NCBI RefSeq assembly: GCF_033958435.1
Contig: NC_134137.1
Coordinates: 122,734,001 to 122,798,000, forward strand
Origin: Carettochelys insculpta
Lineage: Eukaryota; Chordata; Testudines; Carettochelyidae
Length of the DNA stretch: 64,000 nucleotides
Reading direction: 5' to 3'
Shown: one piece after another, positions 34,927-46,288 of the stretch
How the letters are laid out: each line of letters begins with the position of its first letter
Numbering within the stretch: the stretch's first letter is position 1
Made by a program: the position numbers and the translations under genes
Notes under the pieces: generated by a model
Database searches by the model: none
Seen by the model: the letters and a program-made list of their open reading frames with translations, nothing else
Told to the model about the DNA's origin: nothing

Positions 34927-35602
34927 TGACTACTGTAGGTACCAGTTTCACAGCCTGGTCTCTCCTACCCTGAGTAGGATTTTTAATGACAAAAATTGTA
35001 ACATTTCAAGTTCCAGCCATATTGGAAAGGTCTCAGCAAGCAAGTATTCTTTGCATTTAAATAATACAATATTTCCTTGGGGAGTTTTCGAATGTGCCTG
35101 TTCTCTCCTAGCGAACTATGGTCTTGTGTTCTTGTTTTTACTGTTATAGTCTATTGTTCCTGGTTTGTGCTAATAAACTCCCCCCAGGGTTTTTTTGTTT
35201 TTTTTTTTAAAGTTAGGTCTTTCTTTTTCAGATGCCAATTCTATACCTGGTCACCATATTTTTTACATTTTTGGTTGTACTTGTCTTGATAAATGTTGAA
35301 TATTGTAGCACACACTGTTTATTCCAAATAAAAAGTTACTTGCACTTGGACAGTATGATACAATCATTGACTTTTCTGGCACCTAAGAAACACATTTTGT
35401 CACCCTAGTTCATATTAGGATCTCTTTAGATGTGATCTATAACAAACCCTGACTTACAGAAATAAACAACACTGCTTACCCATATCTTTGAGTTTTAGTA
35501 TGCCATTAACACTTCTCTGCATTTTTGTTTCACATGTTTATGAATCAGCAATATGCAGCTGCCAGTTTCCTTCCGATACAGGGCACTTCCTTCATTTACG
35601 AA
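34927..35602. other. No gene or repeat recognised
   Basis: Short frames only, T-rich in places (35190-35220); nothing supportable. Confidence 0.5.
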
Positions 35603-35842
35603 GGCTACAGTGAGACTAGAGTTTATTGCAGAGGAGCTGTGCTGCTATAAACTCTCTTAAGGAACCCTGACCAAAGAGAGCTCTTTTGCTGACTTAACTA
35701 CTCCACCCCTGAAAGTAGCAGTAGCTGTGTCGGGGGAGAAGTTTTTCCCCAGCATAGTGGTGTCAACACCAACACTCAGGGAGTGGCTTTTTTCACACCC
35801 CAGAGCAACGTAAATCATACTGCAGTAAGTGTCGACACAGCC
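35603..35842. mobile_element. DNA-transposon MITE, degraded
   Basis: The left end ggctacagtgagactaga and the right end agtgtcgacacagcc are imperfect inverted repeats of the ggctgtgtcgacact type. The interior repeats no coding motif. Another possible terminus (gcctatgtctccattacag) lies at 35908. Confidence 0.5.
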
Positions 35843-35971
35843 TAATTCTCATCACGTGAATAAACATTTTGTATCGCAAGAATTCAGAAGAAAATAAAGA
35901 CTTAGCCTATGTCTCCATTACAGACGTTACAGCTGCAGAGCTGAGCTGCTGCACCAGAGTAAGGACTTCCA

Positions 35972-36272
35972 GGCTATGTCTGCACAGCTAAGCTATTTCA
36001 GGATAGGGGATTCGGACGTAGTTTTTGAAATTACGGGTGCACTGTTTTGGCATCCCTGCATTGCTTGTCGCAGGAGGAGTAAAGGATGCCTCCAAATAGC
36101 ACAGCCTTTCGACATTTGGCGCTGTTTGGCCTGCAGGGCAATACTTCAACATATGGGCTGCAATAACCACACTTCTATTTTTAGCATGCCAGCACACTCA
36201 CAGCTAGCACAGGGATGGCTATTCAAATGGGAAATCACACCACCAACCCAAAGTGTAGGTGTAGATCACTTA
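35972..36272. mobile_element. Harbinger-type MITE, degraded
   Basis: The left end aggctatgtctgcacagc and the right end aaagtgtaggtgtagatcac are approximate inverted repeats. A frame through it (35976-36281) is interior element sequence, not a gene. Confidence 0.45.
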
Positions 36273-36301
36273 CAACAATGAGCTAGGGACTTTGGTAACT
36301 G

Positions 36302-36594
36302 AGGATAAGGATACACTTAAAAAATACAGTGACACTCAGAGCTGTAGCTGTGCCATGGTGACACTTCAATGCAGATATTCACTAGAGTGACAGGAAGGGT
36401 GCTCTTGTCGACATAAGTAATCTACATGCTGAACAGGTGGTAACTAGGTCAACAAGCATTTTTCCCTTGATACAGTGCTGTCTGTATTGAGAGCAAGGTA
36501 TCTTAATGATGTCGCTTAGGGATGTGGAGTTTACATACCACTGAGATAAGTAGCTGGGCCAACTTAACTTTTTTAGCGTAGATCATGTATCCAT
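36302..36594. mobile_element. DNA-transposon MITE, degraded
   Basis: The left end ggataaggatacacttaaaa and the reverse complement of the right end (ggatacatgatctacgctaa, then aaaagttaag) align. About 290 bp, non-coding. Confidence 0.55.
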
Positions 36595-37361
36595 CTCAAA
36601 CACAGTCGAAGGAACATATGCATTTAATCTAACACGCTTTTGAAAAATGGGACTTGGGTGTTTTTCAGACTTTTACTCTTAGTGCACATATTACAAGATG
36701 GAAATCTCTATAAAGCACACAAACAACTTTGTTAAGATGGGAGTGACAGCTGAATGTACAAGCAAGGAATTTAAGGTGATGAGGCCTTACAAAAGTTGAT
36801 ATGATGGGAAGGGGAAAAAAATGAAAAAAGAAATCCAGAAAATATAGAGCTAAGGTTAATTTAGAAGAATTCCAGACAACAGAAATTGCAGCACCTAAGG
36901 ATTTCAGCTCTCCCTGCAGTGAGGGCAGCCTACCATCTTCTCTTCTTATTTATTTTGGAAGATGTGTTATTTTTTAATTAAGGACCTTTTTCATGGCTTT
37001 TAAACATAGTCTTCATTTTGTATCTAAAAAAATTAGCTAGTTTGTTTCTTTATGATATATAAAAAAGGTCTCAAATGTTTTATTTTAAAGAGATTTTCTC
37101 TACTTGCATTTTATACTAGGAATTTCAGGAATGTCAACTCTGATCTTCCCCAGCTTTACCAGAGGCCTAACTGGATGCCTCAGTCATATAAGTTTCTATC
37201 TCAGACATTTGTTGAACACATGGATGTGTTAAATGTTTACAAAAAGATGTCCTTTCTCCAGAACATTACTCACTGACATTAAATTAATATTAACAAAACA
37301 CAAAAATCCCAGCACCTGATTTTTAAACAGACTAATTAAAAATTCCTTACTCTTTCAGAAC
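36595..37361. other. No gene or repeat recognised
   Basis: AT-rich; the short frames carry no family resemblance. Confidence 0.5.
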
Positions 37362-37446
37362 AAGAAGTCCTGTGGCACCTTATAGACTAACAGATATTTT
37401 GGAGCATAAGCTTTCATGGGCAAAGACCTGCTTCCTCAATCGCTCA
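37362..37446 (-). mobile_element. PLE-tail fragment (subfamily B)
   Basis: aacaagaagtcctgtggcac through agcataagctttcatgggca repeats the 13091 element at high similarity, with an intact GAAA box (minus strand, 37412-37415). After GAAA the minus strand reads GC-TTAT-GC-TC, a 2-bp stem and 4-nt loop that would serve as hammerhead stem III. The CUGANGA box reads TTGAGGA here. No TSD established. Confidence 0.65.
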
Positions 37447-37568
37447 GCTTTTGAACTGCTTACCTTTCTGGTTTTATTTCACTACTCCCCCAGACTCCTG
37501 GGACAGGAAAATGGTAAAAACAAGTAGAAAAAGAAGAGACCTGAAGAAGACCTCTTCAAACTCAAAAG

Positions 37569-37822
37569 CTGTGGCGTCTAACATGCTAGCCACATGTGGC
37601 TATTTGGCCAGTTGAGCGTGGCTAGTTGCCTTGAACAATAAAATTCGATAATCACTGTCCTCAATAACATTTAAATAAAAAAGCAAAAGTTTTCACAGAA
37701 TAAAGAAAAAGTTCAGCTCTTTTTCACAAAATTATTTACATTTTCAGAATAAGGTGGTGAGTTTGCTGTATCAAATGAGCCCCTACAGTGGCTACTGCTT
37801 CAGAATTGGTTGGACACCATGG
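37569..37822. mobile_element. hAT-type non-autonomous element, perfect 8-bp TSD
   Basis: ctcaaaag lies at 37561-37568 and again at 37823-37830. The termini ctgtggcgtctaac and gttggacaccatgg are imperfect inverted repeats matching copies A and C. The 254-bp interior has paired gtggctatttggccagttga and gtggtgagtttgctgtatc segments and no transposase. An 8-bp duplication is diagnostic for hAT elements. Confidence 0.85.
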
Positions 37823-37830
37823 CTCAAAAG

Positions 37831-39451
37831 GTTGTCTCTTTCCCCAGTAGAAACTGGTCCAATTATACATATTACCAAATGTACTTAGTATAAAGAGAAA
37901 GATAAACCTTTTAGGCCTACTTTAATCCATAAATCAAAGGAGAAAAAAAAGTCATGAAAACTTAACTACTTTTTTCCCTTTCCAGATCACCTTTAAAATG
38001 CATGAAGTTCACAGTTTAAGGCTTCCTGAGTTCAGAAAAGCCACTGTGTACTATTTATTGAAGATTATGCTTAGTGTACATGCTTATGTATTTTGCAAAT
38101 GCACACTAAGTTCCTTCTGTTTTATCTAATTTTTATTCGACATTTTTAAAATTTTAAATGTAAACATAACAGAAGTGGTAATACTAATTGAAAACATATA
38201 CGGTAAACCTGAAGTTTTTAAAATGAGCTATCACAGTGCAAAAGAAACAGAACTTAACAGCTATCTTGGAAGGTGATCTTCCTCTTTTTCTGCAATAACT
38301 GGATTTAACACACAAACAAGAAATCCCAGGCTTTTACCAACTATGTAAAAGATGTCACCTGACGGCTGAGAGCACGCATAAAAATGTTATCAATCCTCAT
38401 GAGGTGGAATTTCAAGCACCTAAAGAACTGATTATTAAAAACAATGGAACAGAATGGCCATCTTGACGATAAAAAAATACTGTTTTCTAAAGTTTCATCT
38501 GACCTAGGAACTGACCGATTTTGAGCAATGACAGTCAACAACCCTCTCTTAAATCATGTTATTTCTACAGACATTATGGTTTTGGGTCTTAGTTATACTT
38601 TCTGTAACAGGTCCCAAAAAAAAAAAACCAACCCCTCTTTCTGGTATCTATACAAGTTGGTACACCATTCTTAATGTCAGTTAAGAAGGAACCCTCATCA
38701 GCAACAAATCATTTTCTTTGACATATGTCTATAATTCTCAAGCACTATCCTTGGGGATGCATAAACTCAACTAGACACTTGTGTAGTTTTACAACAAGCA
38801 AGTCAGTAGAAACTAAAATTTCACAAAGACTTTTTTATGCTTCTCTGTATACCATACACTGAAATGTAAGCACAGTATTTATATTCCAATTGATTGATTT
38901 TATAAAAAAGGAAACTAAAGCAATTTTTCAGTAAATGATTTCTGTAACACTGTTGTGTTTTTGTCTGATTTTGTAAGAAGGTAGTTTTTAAGTGAAATGA
39001 AAGCCGGGTGTACACAAGGTAAATGGGATCCTGAAAGAGGTACAGTAGTCTGGAAAGGTTGAGAGCCATTAGTGTATGTGAATTCTTAGTGCCCTGAGAA
39101 TGAAGAGAGACAAAATATTTTCCCTATAAACACTTATATAGAACAGCAGCAACTGAAACACAGGAACCATCACAACAATTTTTAGATAACTAAAAATGGA
39201 ATAGACTAAATTCAAAGCTATATGATCTGGACCATTAGGTTTTAACCATTGTAAAAGCCAGCAAAACTGACATTATTTTATCAGTCTGAAAATTTCCAGA
39301 GCAATGTTTATATTGGATCCTGTATATGGTTGCTATTGGTAAGAAACTCTTAAAATGGCTATATGACAGCGTACCTGTATTAGGCATAAGCTTGTAGCCT
39401 TGAAAAGAATTTAACACGTATGGATACAGAAACCAAAGGCAGCCCCCGGAC
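37831..39451. other. No gene or repeat recognised
   Basis: AT-rich, with one A-run near 38617. No supportable frame. Confidence 0.5.
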
Positions 39452-39597
39452 CTATGGTGCCCATGATACCAGCCACTAGCCACATGTAGCTATTTGGTTG
39501 GTTGAGTGTGGCTTGTTGGTTTGAACAATATATATTTTCAAAATAAAGTGGCTAGTTTGCTACAGCAGTAGCCTCTGAGGAACTAGCTGGACACGAC
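39452..39597. mobile_element. Short hAT-type element, copy C
   Basis: Shares ccactagccacatgtagcta, aaataaagtggctagtttgc and tagctggacac with the 37569 element but lacks about 110 bp of its interior. The TSD is not clear. Confidence 0.65.
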
Positions 39598-40042
39598 AGC
39601 CCTGAAGGATCAAAGCATTAAGAAGCTGGTACTTACAGTGCGCCGATGTGCCAAAGGAAGAATTGCACAAATAATCTTCTCCATATATAGCTTTACCCTG
39701 AACAACCAGCATTTGCATATTTTTCCTGTGGGTATTACTGGTGGCCGTGATAAAAAGCTGTGTGACTGAGTGAACCACTTCCTACTTTCAACCATGAAAA
39801 AAATCTCACAGAGTGAGCCAAGAGGGGGAATTCACTAAACTCCACACACTAGCTCCCACCATAGCAACCCACAAGGCCATCAGGGCAGAGCAGAAAGAAA
39901 AAAAAACTTGCCCACTCAGAAGAGGGGTCTACATTCAAGCGTCCTCCCAATATTTTAAAACGAAGTAAGCAAAAAGGCCTATTTCAGTCTTGGAAGGGGA
40001 AGTACAGAACAGAGGAAGACTACCAAGAACAGAGAAATAGAT

Positions 40043-40307
40043 ATCAGAGAGGTAGCCGAGTTAGCGTGGATCTTCAAACACAACAAGAAGGCCTGTGGCA
40101 CCTTATAGACGAGCAGATATTTTGGAGCATAAGCTTTTCTGGGCAAAAACCCACTTTGTCAGATGAAGGGGGACTTTGCCAACGAACACTTATGCTCCAA
40201 AACATCTGTTAGAGAAACATGTAAAAGCAATGAGTGGCACCTTAAAGACTAACAGATTTATTTGTATTTAAGCTTTCATGGACAGAAAGCCAACTTTATC
40301 AGATGCT
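40043..40307. mobile_element. Composite PLE-tail insertion joining two subfamilies, 11-bp TSD
   Basis: gagaaatagat flanks the unit at 40032-40042 and 40308-40318. Inside, the outer terminus cagagaggtagccgagttag is followed by the subfamily B tail reversed (aggcctgtggcaccttatag to about 40165), a forward piece of the same tail (cttatgctccaaaacatctg, about 40190-40211), and then a different reversed tail (gagtggcaccttaaagacta to tttatcagatg). Both reversed tails hold hammerhead-like boxes on the minus strand (CTGACAA at 40156-40162; CTGATAA at 40296-40302 with GAAA at 40274-40277). There is no coding sequence. Confidence 0.72.
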
Positions 40308-40318
40308 GAGAAATAGAT

Positions 40319-40678
40319 GTTAAGTGTTGTGTGTGTTGCCCAAGTGCTATATGCTTAAATATAAATTGTATAATAAAGACCAACCACTTTAGATCCCCAC
40401 ATGTAGTAAACAACAATAAGCAGAACGAACTTGTGGCAGCTAACAATTCCACTGAACAGAGAGCTTCCCCTCCTTATCTATGTGATGGAGCTAGGAAGCC
40501 CCTTTCCACTGTTCTCATGGTTGTTGACAAAGGAAGCCTTACCTTACCTTAAAAGGGAGTCAGTTTCACTATTCCTTCACACATCTTAGAAAACTCCACC
40601 CCTTTGCTGGCAGACCCACCTGCCTTCCTGGCAGCCTCATCAAAGGCAAAGGATAAAGTGGGTAGAGACTGAACCACC
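40319..40678. other. No gene or repeat recognised
   Basis: Short stretch between two PLE insertions; nothing supportable. Confidence 0.5.
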
Positions 40679-41000
40679 TTTTCATTCTTGAAAACAAAAA
40701 AGCAGCCAAGTAGCACTTTAAAGACTGACAAAATAATTTGTTAGGTGATGAGCTGTTGTGGGACAGTCCCACTTCTTCAGACCATAGCCGTACCAGAACA
40801 GACTCAATATTTAAGGCACAGAGAACCAAAAATAGTAACCAAGGTTGACAAATCAGAAAAAATATTATCAGGGTGAGCAAACCAGAGAGTAGAGGGGCAG
40901 AAGATGGGGGAGTCAAGAATTAGATTAAGCCAAGTCTGCAAAAGAGACCCTATAATGACCTAAAAAATTCCCACCCTGGTTCAAACCGCATGTTAATGTG

Positions 41001-41281
41001 TCAAATTTGAATATAAAAGAGTTCAGCAGCCTCTTTTTCCAATCTATTGTGAAAATTCCTCTTCAGTAAGACGCAAACCTTCAGGTCATTAACAGAAAGG
41101 CCCACTCCATTAAAATGCTGGCTGACCAGTTTGTGGATCTGAAGTATTTTTATGACTGTTTTGTGCCCATTAACTCTTTGTGTAAGAGAGTTTGAAGTCT
41201 GTCCAATATACAAAGCGTCTGGGCATTGTTGGCACATGATGGCATGTATGATGTTAGTTGAGGAACATGAGAATGTACAGT
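41001..41281 (-). pseudogene. PLE GIY-YIG endonuclease region, inverted left arm of copy 2
   Basis: The minus-strand frame reads CTFSCSSTNIIHAIMCQQ, then DALYIGQTSNSLTQRVNGHK (an intact GIY-YIG type block), VSQHFNGVGLSVNDLKV and RNFHNRLEKEAAELF. It starts at nearly the same point of the PLE protein as the left arm of copy 1, a few codons upstream of the endonuclease. No RT domain, truncated at the C-terminus by a frameshift near 41005. Confidence 0.83.
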
Positions 41282-41289
41282 AGGCAGCC

Positions 41290-43021
41290 AGACAACCCTC
41301 CAAAACCAAATTTTACAGATCTCTCTCCATTGATCCCACTTTGGAATTCCAAACGAAATTACAACTACTACTTAAGGAACTCCCTGCTGCTACTCAGGAC
41401 CTTATTCACTCAGACACACCATCTGAGCCCCAACCTGGATTATTCTATTTACCTCCCAAAATCCACAAACCTGGAAACCCTGGACGCCCTATTATTTCAG
41501 GTACTAGCACCCTCACCACTGGACTACCCAGTTATGTGGACTCCCTCCTCAAACCCTATGCCACTAACACTCCGAGCTATCTACAAAATACCACTGACTT
41601 CCTGAGGAAATTACAAAACATTGGAAAAGTTCCTGACAACACCATCCTTGCCGCTGTGGATGAAGAGGATCTGTACACTAATATTCCACACAAAGATGGA
41701 TTACAAGCAATCAGGAATACCATCCCTGATGTCAACACAGCCAATTTTGTGTCTGAGCTCTGTAACTTTGTTCTCACTCACAATTATTTCCGATTTGGGG
41801 ACAACTTATACCTTCAGATTAGTGGAACTGCACAGCCCCACAATATGCTCATGTATTCATGGCTGACCTGGAACAACGATTCCTTAGCTCTTGTCCCCTA
41901 TTACCCCTCCTCTATTTACAATACATTGATGACATCTTTATGATTTGGACCCATGGTATGGAGAATCTAGAAGAATTCCACAGAGACTTCAACAATCTGC
42001 ATTCCACCATCAACTTATGCCTCGACTACTCCATGCAAGAGATACATTTCCTGGACACTACAGTACAAATCAAGCATGGCCTGATTGGTACCACATTCTG
42101 TCGGAAACCCACTGATCGCTATACTTACCTACATGCTTCTAGCTTCCATCCTGCACACATAACTAGATCCATTGTTTACAGTCAAGCCCTTATGTACAAT
42201 CGCATTTGCTCTGATCCTACTGACAGAGACCAAAAACTACAAGATCTTTACCAAATATTCGTAAAACTGAATTACCCACCAGGAGAAATAAAAAAAACAA
42301 ATCAACAGGGTCAGAGGAATACCCAGAGACCAGCTATTCCATGATAGGACTAAAAAAGCCAAGAACAGAACACCATTGGTCATTACCTACAGCCCCTAAC
42401 TCAAACCACTACAACGCATTATTAAACGCCTACAACCTATCCTTAACCAGGATGCCACACTCCAGAAGGCCCTAGGTGACAGGCCTGTTCTTTCCTACAG
42501 ACACCTCCCAACCTTATGAGGATTCTCACCAACAATCATAGTCTATACCACAGGAACACCAGTCCTGGAACTCTTCCTTGCAACCAAGCCCATTGCCAGC
42601 TTTGTCCACATATTTATTCTAGAGATACCATCACTCGATCTAACCCAGGTTATTCACAGAATCACAGGCACAGTCTCATGTTTCTCAACTAACATCATAT
42701 ATGCCATCATGTGCCAATGATACCCAGATGCTTTGTATGTTGGTCAGATTTCAAACTCTCTTAGACAAAGAATTAAAGGGCACAAAACAGACATAAAAAC
42801 ACTTTGGATCCACAAACCGATCAGCCAGCATTTTAATGGAGTGGGCCATTCTGTTAATGACCTGAAGGTTTGCGTCTTACTGAAGAGGAATTTTCACAAT
42901 AGATTGGAAAGAGTGGCTGCTGAACTCTCTTTTATATTCAAATTTGACACATTAACACATGGTGTGAACCAGGGTGGGAATTTTTTAGGTCATTATAGGG
43001 TCTCTTTTGCAGACTTGGCTT
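41290..43021 (+). pseudogene. PLE reverse transcriptase and GIY-YIG endonuclease, copy 2
   Basis: From 41341 the frame reads LLKELPAATQDLIHSDT, GLFYLPPKIHKPGNPGRPII (RT fingers), AAVDEEDLYTNIPHKDGLQA (motif A region) and a deletion with frameshift near 41840, where ISGTA meets APQYA-like sequence in another frame. It resumes at 41859 with ADLEQRFLSSCPLLPLLYLQ and YIDDIFMIWTHG, the intact motif C. FLDTTVQIKHGLIGTTFCRK and RICSDPTDRDQKLQDLYQIF follow. Frameshifts and stops after about 42340 break the linker, and TGA near 42718 precedes the GIY-YIG block (DALYVGQISNSLRQRIKGHK, 42733-43023). The N-terminal part of the protein is missing. This is the most complete PLE coding region in the window. 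Confidence 0.88.
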
Positions 43022-43267
43022 AATCTAATTCTTGACTCCCCTCCCCCCGCACCTTCTGCCCCTCTACTCTCTGGTTTGCTCACCTTGACAATATTTTTCT
43101 GATTTGTCAACCTTGGTTACTATTTTTGGTTCTCTGTGCCTTAAATATTGAGTCTCTTCTGGTATGGCTATGATCTGAAGAAGTGGGTCTGTCCCACAAA
43201 AGCTCATCACCTAATAAATTATTTTGTCAGTCTTTAAAGTGCTACTGGACTGCTTTCTTGTTTTCAT

Positions 43268-44041
43268 AGTATATAGAGAAGCATGTGTTTCTCTCTGTTC
43301 CTTCTTCTCATTCTCGGGCTGGAAGGAAAAAAACTGGCAGGGGGACCTGGCATGAAAATGGCTTGAGCTGCACCTGTTCTGTGGACAAAGGGGGCACTAA
43401 ATTTGCCTTTTTTAAAAGATGGCTGAAAATGCTGCATGTGACTTCAAAGGGGAAAAGCGACTCCCTGTTAACAAGTGAAAATTAATACTCTTTCTGGATT
43501 CAGAAGATGTACTTGCCTTTAGTATGCAACCAAAGCAGTGCAGCTCTCCTGAGCAGTGTTGGAGCAGTGTACTCGTAGACTTCATCTACTTCGCACACCT
43601 CTCGTGGTCATTTGCAGGGTATGTGTAGCTATTAGCTGCATTGAAAAGCAAGCTGTATCCACAATGCAGTGTGGCACTGCCATGTCAGTGTAAGGTTCTA
43701 GAAAAGGGAGAAGCAGCAGGGAAAAGCTTGGCAGATGCTGTTTTTAGCAGTGTACTCTCCTCTCCCACTGTTTTCATGCTGCTGGAGCCTGTTACTGGCA
43801 CATGAGACTACATACAGTGCAACGTACACCTGCTTTTCACAGCCACAAGTATAGACAAGGGCTTCCCTTTGGGGATGACTACAATTAGCAGCTTACAGTG
43901 AAACTGGGCCAAATTCTGCCCTGACTTCCACCGTACAGATTGTAAATCAGGGCAGAATCTCGTGTTCAACTCAGACTGTAATGCCAACAGCAGGGCTAAA
44001 ATCCATGCAACTCTGCAAACACCCCCAAAAATGCATTTCAG
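43268..44041. other. No gene; possible degraded MITE at about 43612-43862
   Basis: gcagggtatgtgtagctatt near 43612 and cacaagtatagacaagggct near 43842 could be decayed inverted termini. The rest is featureless. Confidence 0.35.
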
Positions 44042-44336
44042 ACCACATCTGCACTTCCAGGAAGACCAACCCTGGTGCAGTCGATCTTGTGGCGTTTGAT
44101 TTTCCATATCTGGTAGGGATGTGTTAAGTTGACTTTACAGGGCACCCACAATCACACCCCTGCCCCTTGTTATGAGTAATGGAAGTTGACAGGAGCAAAT
44201 GCTCCCACTGACCTCCCTTAATGGAGGTGGCATGGAAACCCAAATTAAGGGGTGCTAACTCCAGCTATGAAATTAACGTAGCTGGACCTGCGTAGCTTAA
44301 TTCTACCTTCTGCTGTAGTGTAGACCTGCCCTCAGG
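44042..44336. mobile_element. Harbinger-type MITE, degraded
   Basis: The right end tgctgtagtgtagacctgcc (reversed ggcaggtctacactacagca) is a typical terminus, and the left end cagaccacatctgcacttcc its decayed partner. Non-coding. Confidence 0.5.
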
Positions 44337-44529
44337 GGAAGCCTTTAAAAACAAGTTGTTGTTTTTTTACCTATGACTTTGCCAAAAAAATTAAGAAGCC
44401 GATACAATTTTCACCTTGCACAGCAATGCAGTAGCTTGCTTTGCCTTTTTTTTTTTTTTAAAACAGAGGTTTATTCTTTTTCTTTGCAGAAGTGTTTGTG
44501 CTCCTTGAAATATTTTTAAAAGGTGTATT

Positions 44530-44755
44530 CCCTTAGGCTATGTCTACAAGGCAGACTTTACAGAAGCACAATTCTACCGCTGCAGCTGTGCCACTCCACA
44601 GTCTCCCATGTAGCCTCACTATGTGGGTGGGAGAGAACTCTCCTGCTGGCATAACGAAACCACCACCAACACCGAGGGGCTCTTGTTATGTCAGTGCTTT
44701 TGTCGGTGAACCCTACATTGGTAGTTTTTCTGACAAAGTGGTAATATAGACAAAG
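44530..44755. mobile_element. Harbinger-type MITE, degraded
   Basis: The left end taggctatgtctacaaggca and the right end ggtaatatagacaaagcttt are imperfect inverted repeats about 220 bp apart. The frame at 44540-44749 lies wholly inside it and is not a gene. Confidence 0.5.
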
Positions 44756-44988
44756 CTTTATTTGTGGATATTCAACTCCCTTTAGTATTAGCTACTCCAA
44801 AACAGTGAAGTATTAAAGAACCGTGGAAGAGTTTAAAGGAATTCAGAAGCTTTTTTAAAAAATTCCGATAGTGCTCTAAAATGCTTTTCTTAACTGCTTT
44901 AAAACTTTTTACAATACCTTTCCGAACGTAACTAGTTTGATCAATAAAAATTAAATTTAGAGAGAAGATTTCTTTCCCGGAACACTTT

Positions 44989-45699
44989 AGCTGTGTCTAC
45001 ACGTGCACGCTACTTCGAAGTAGCGGCACTAACTTCGAAATAGCGCCCGTCGCAGCTACACGCGTCGGGCGCTATTTCGAAGTTAACTTCGACGTTAGGC
45101 GGCGAGACGTCGAAGTCGCTAACCTCATGAGGGGATCGGAATAGCGCCCTACTTCGACTTTCAACGTCGAAGTAGGGACCGTGTAGACAATCCGCGTCCC
45201 GCAACGTCGAAATTGCCGGGTCCTCCATGGCGGCCATCAGCTGGGGGGTTGAGAGATGCTCTCTCTCCAGCCCCTGCGGGGCTCTATGGTCACCGTGGGC
45301 AGCAGCCCTTAGCCCAGGGCTTCTGGCTGCTGCTGCGGCAGCTGGGGATCCATGCTGCAGGCACAGGGTCTGCAACCAGTTGTCAGCTCTGTGTATTTTG
45401 TGTTGTTTAGTGCAACTGTGTCTGGGAGGGGCCCTTTAAGGGAGCGGCTTGCTGTTGAGTCCGCCCTGTGACCCTGTCTGCAGCTGTGCCTGGCACCCTT
45501 ATTTCGATGTGTGCTACTTTGGCGTGTAGACGTACCCTCGCAGCGCCTATTTCGATGTGGTGCCGCGCAACGTCGAAGTTGAACATCGACGTTGCCAGCC
45601 CTGGAGGACGTGTAGACGTTATTCATCGAAATAGCCTATTTCGATGTTGCTACATCGAAATAAGCTATTTTGATGTTGGCTTCACGTGTAGACGTAGCC
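44989..45699. mobile_element. Harbinger-derived non-autonomous element with TTT TSD
   Basis: The left end agctgtgtctacacgtgcac at 44989 and the right end ending cacgtgtagacgtagcc at 45699 are inverted repeats, flanked by ttt on both sides (44986-44988, 45700-45702), matching the 3-bp TSD of Harbinger. The subterminal 200 bp on each side repeat TTCGAA-centred motifs (ttcgaagt, tttcgatg, acgtcgaa). The GC-rich core (45210-45480) has no transposase. Frames on both strands inside it (for example 45010-45375) are artefacts. CpG density is high, in contrast to older elements, suggesting a recent insertion. Confidence 0.82.
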
Positions 45700-45702
45700 T
45701 TT

Positions 45703-46278
45703 GAATGACAACTGTCTATTTTCTAAGGTAACTTCTAAGCAAATCTTCTGAGCAATCCAACCTCCATCCAGACTCCACACTCCCCCACAGAAAATGTGGC
45801 CCTTGACCTCTTACCAAAATCTTGGAGTGCCTGCCCTCCCGCTCCCACTCCCACCTCCAGCCAAAAACTATTGCCCACCCCTGGTCTATGGCAATGCATT
45901 CACACCATTCAGCTCTGTTTAGAAGCACGTGCTTTGGGCTGGCCCCTGCACAGAGCTAAATTTCTTCATAAGGCACAGCTAAGATGAGTTTTAACAAACA
46001 AACCTATTAAGCAATAACAGAAATGTTGTATTTATAGGATTTGTTATACTTCATGAGTAGGGAGCTCAGTCAAGCATATTACACAACTCTACTCAAAAGC
46101 TTCCTTGCAAAAGATCTGCTGTATAAAATTCATGCTCTATATCTTGATTACTTTAATGTTTCTTATGAACAAACTTTTATTTTAGGTGCTTGACATATCT
46201 TGCTTTTTCTCGTCCACAGTGTCACTATATCTCACATAGGATGCTTCCTCAATATCTGTATTTCTGCCCATATGCCAC
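45703..46278. other. No gene or repeat recognised
   Basis: Nothing supportable between the Harbinger derivative and the RTE fragment. Confidence 0.5.
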
Positions 46279-46288
46279 TTTAATTCAC

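Larger units (their letters stand above)
40686..43260 (+). mobile_element. Penelope-like element, inverted-arm insertion 2
   Basis: Same architecture as the 1193 element: a reversed left arm (40686 to about 41281) running from just before the GIY-YIG domain to the tail, then a longer forward arm (about 41282-43260) from the RT fingers to the tail. ttttcat flanks the unit at 40679-40685 and 43261-43267, a weaker 7-bp TSD in T-rich sequence. The arms share variants absent from the 1193 copy (for example an ATT codon context tctattgtgaaaattcctct versus ggctgtgaaaattccttttc). Hammerhead-like boxes occur in both tails, each with one box altered. Confidence 0.85.

Noticed and set aside
43175..43201. 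Calling a functional hammerhead in the right arm of PLE copy 2
   Set aside because: The G of the GAAA box is A here, so only decayed remains are present; it is mentioned with the family but not listed as its own RNA.
45010..45375. 121-residue minus-strand frame
   Set aside because: Inside the Harbinger-derived element at 44989-45699; its ends translate TTCGAA repeats.
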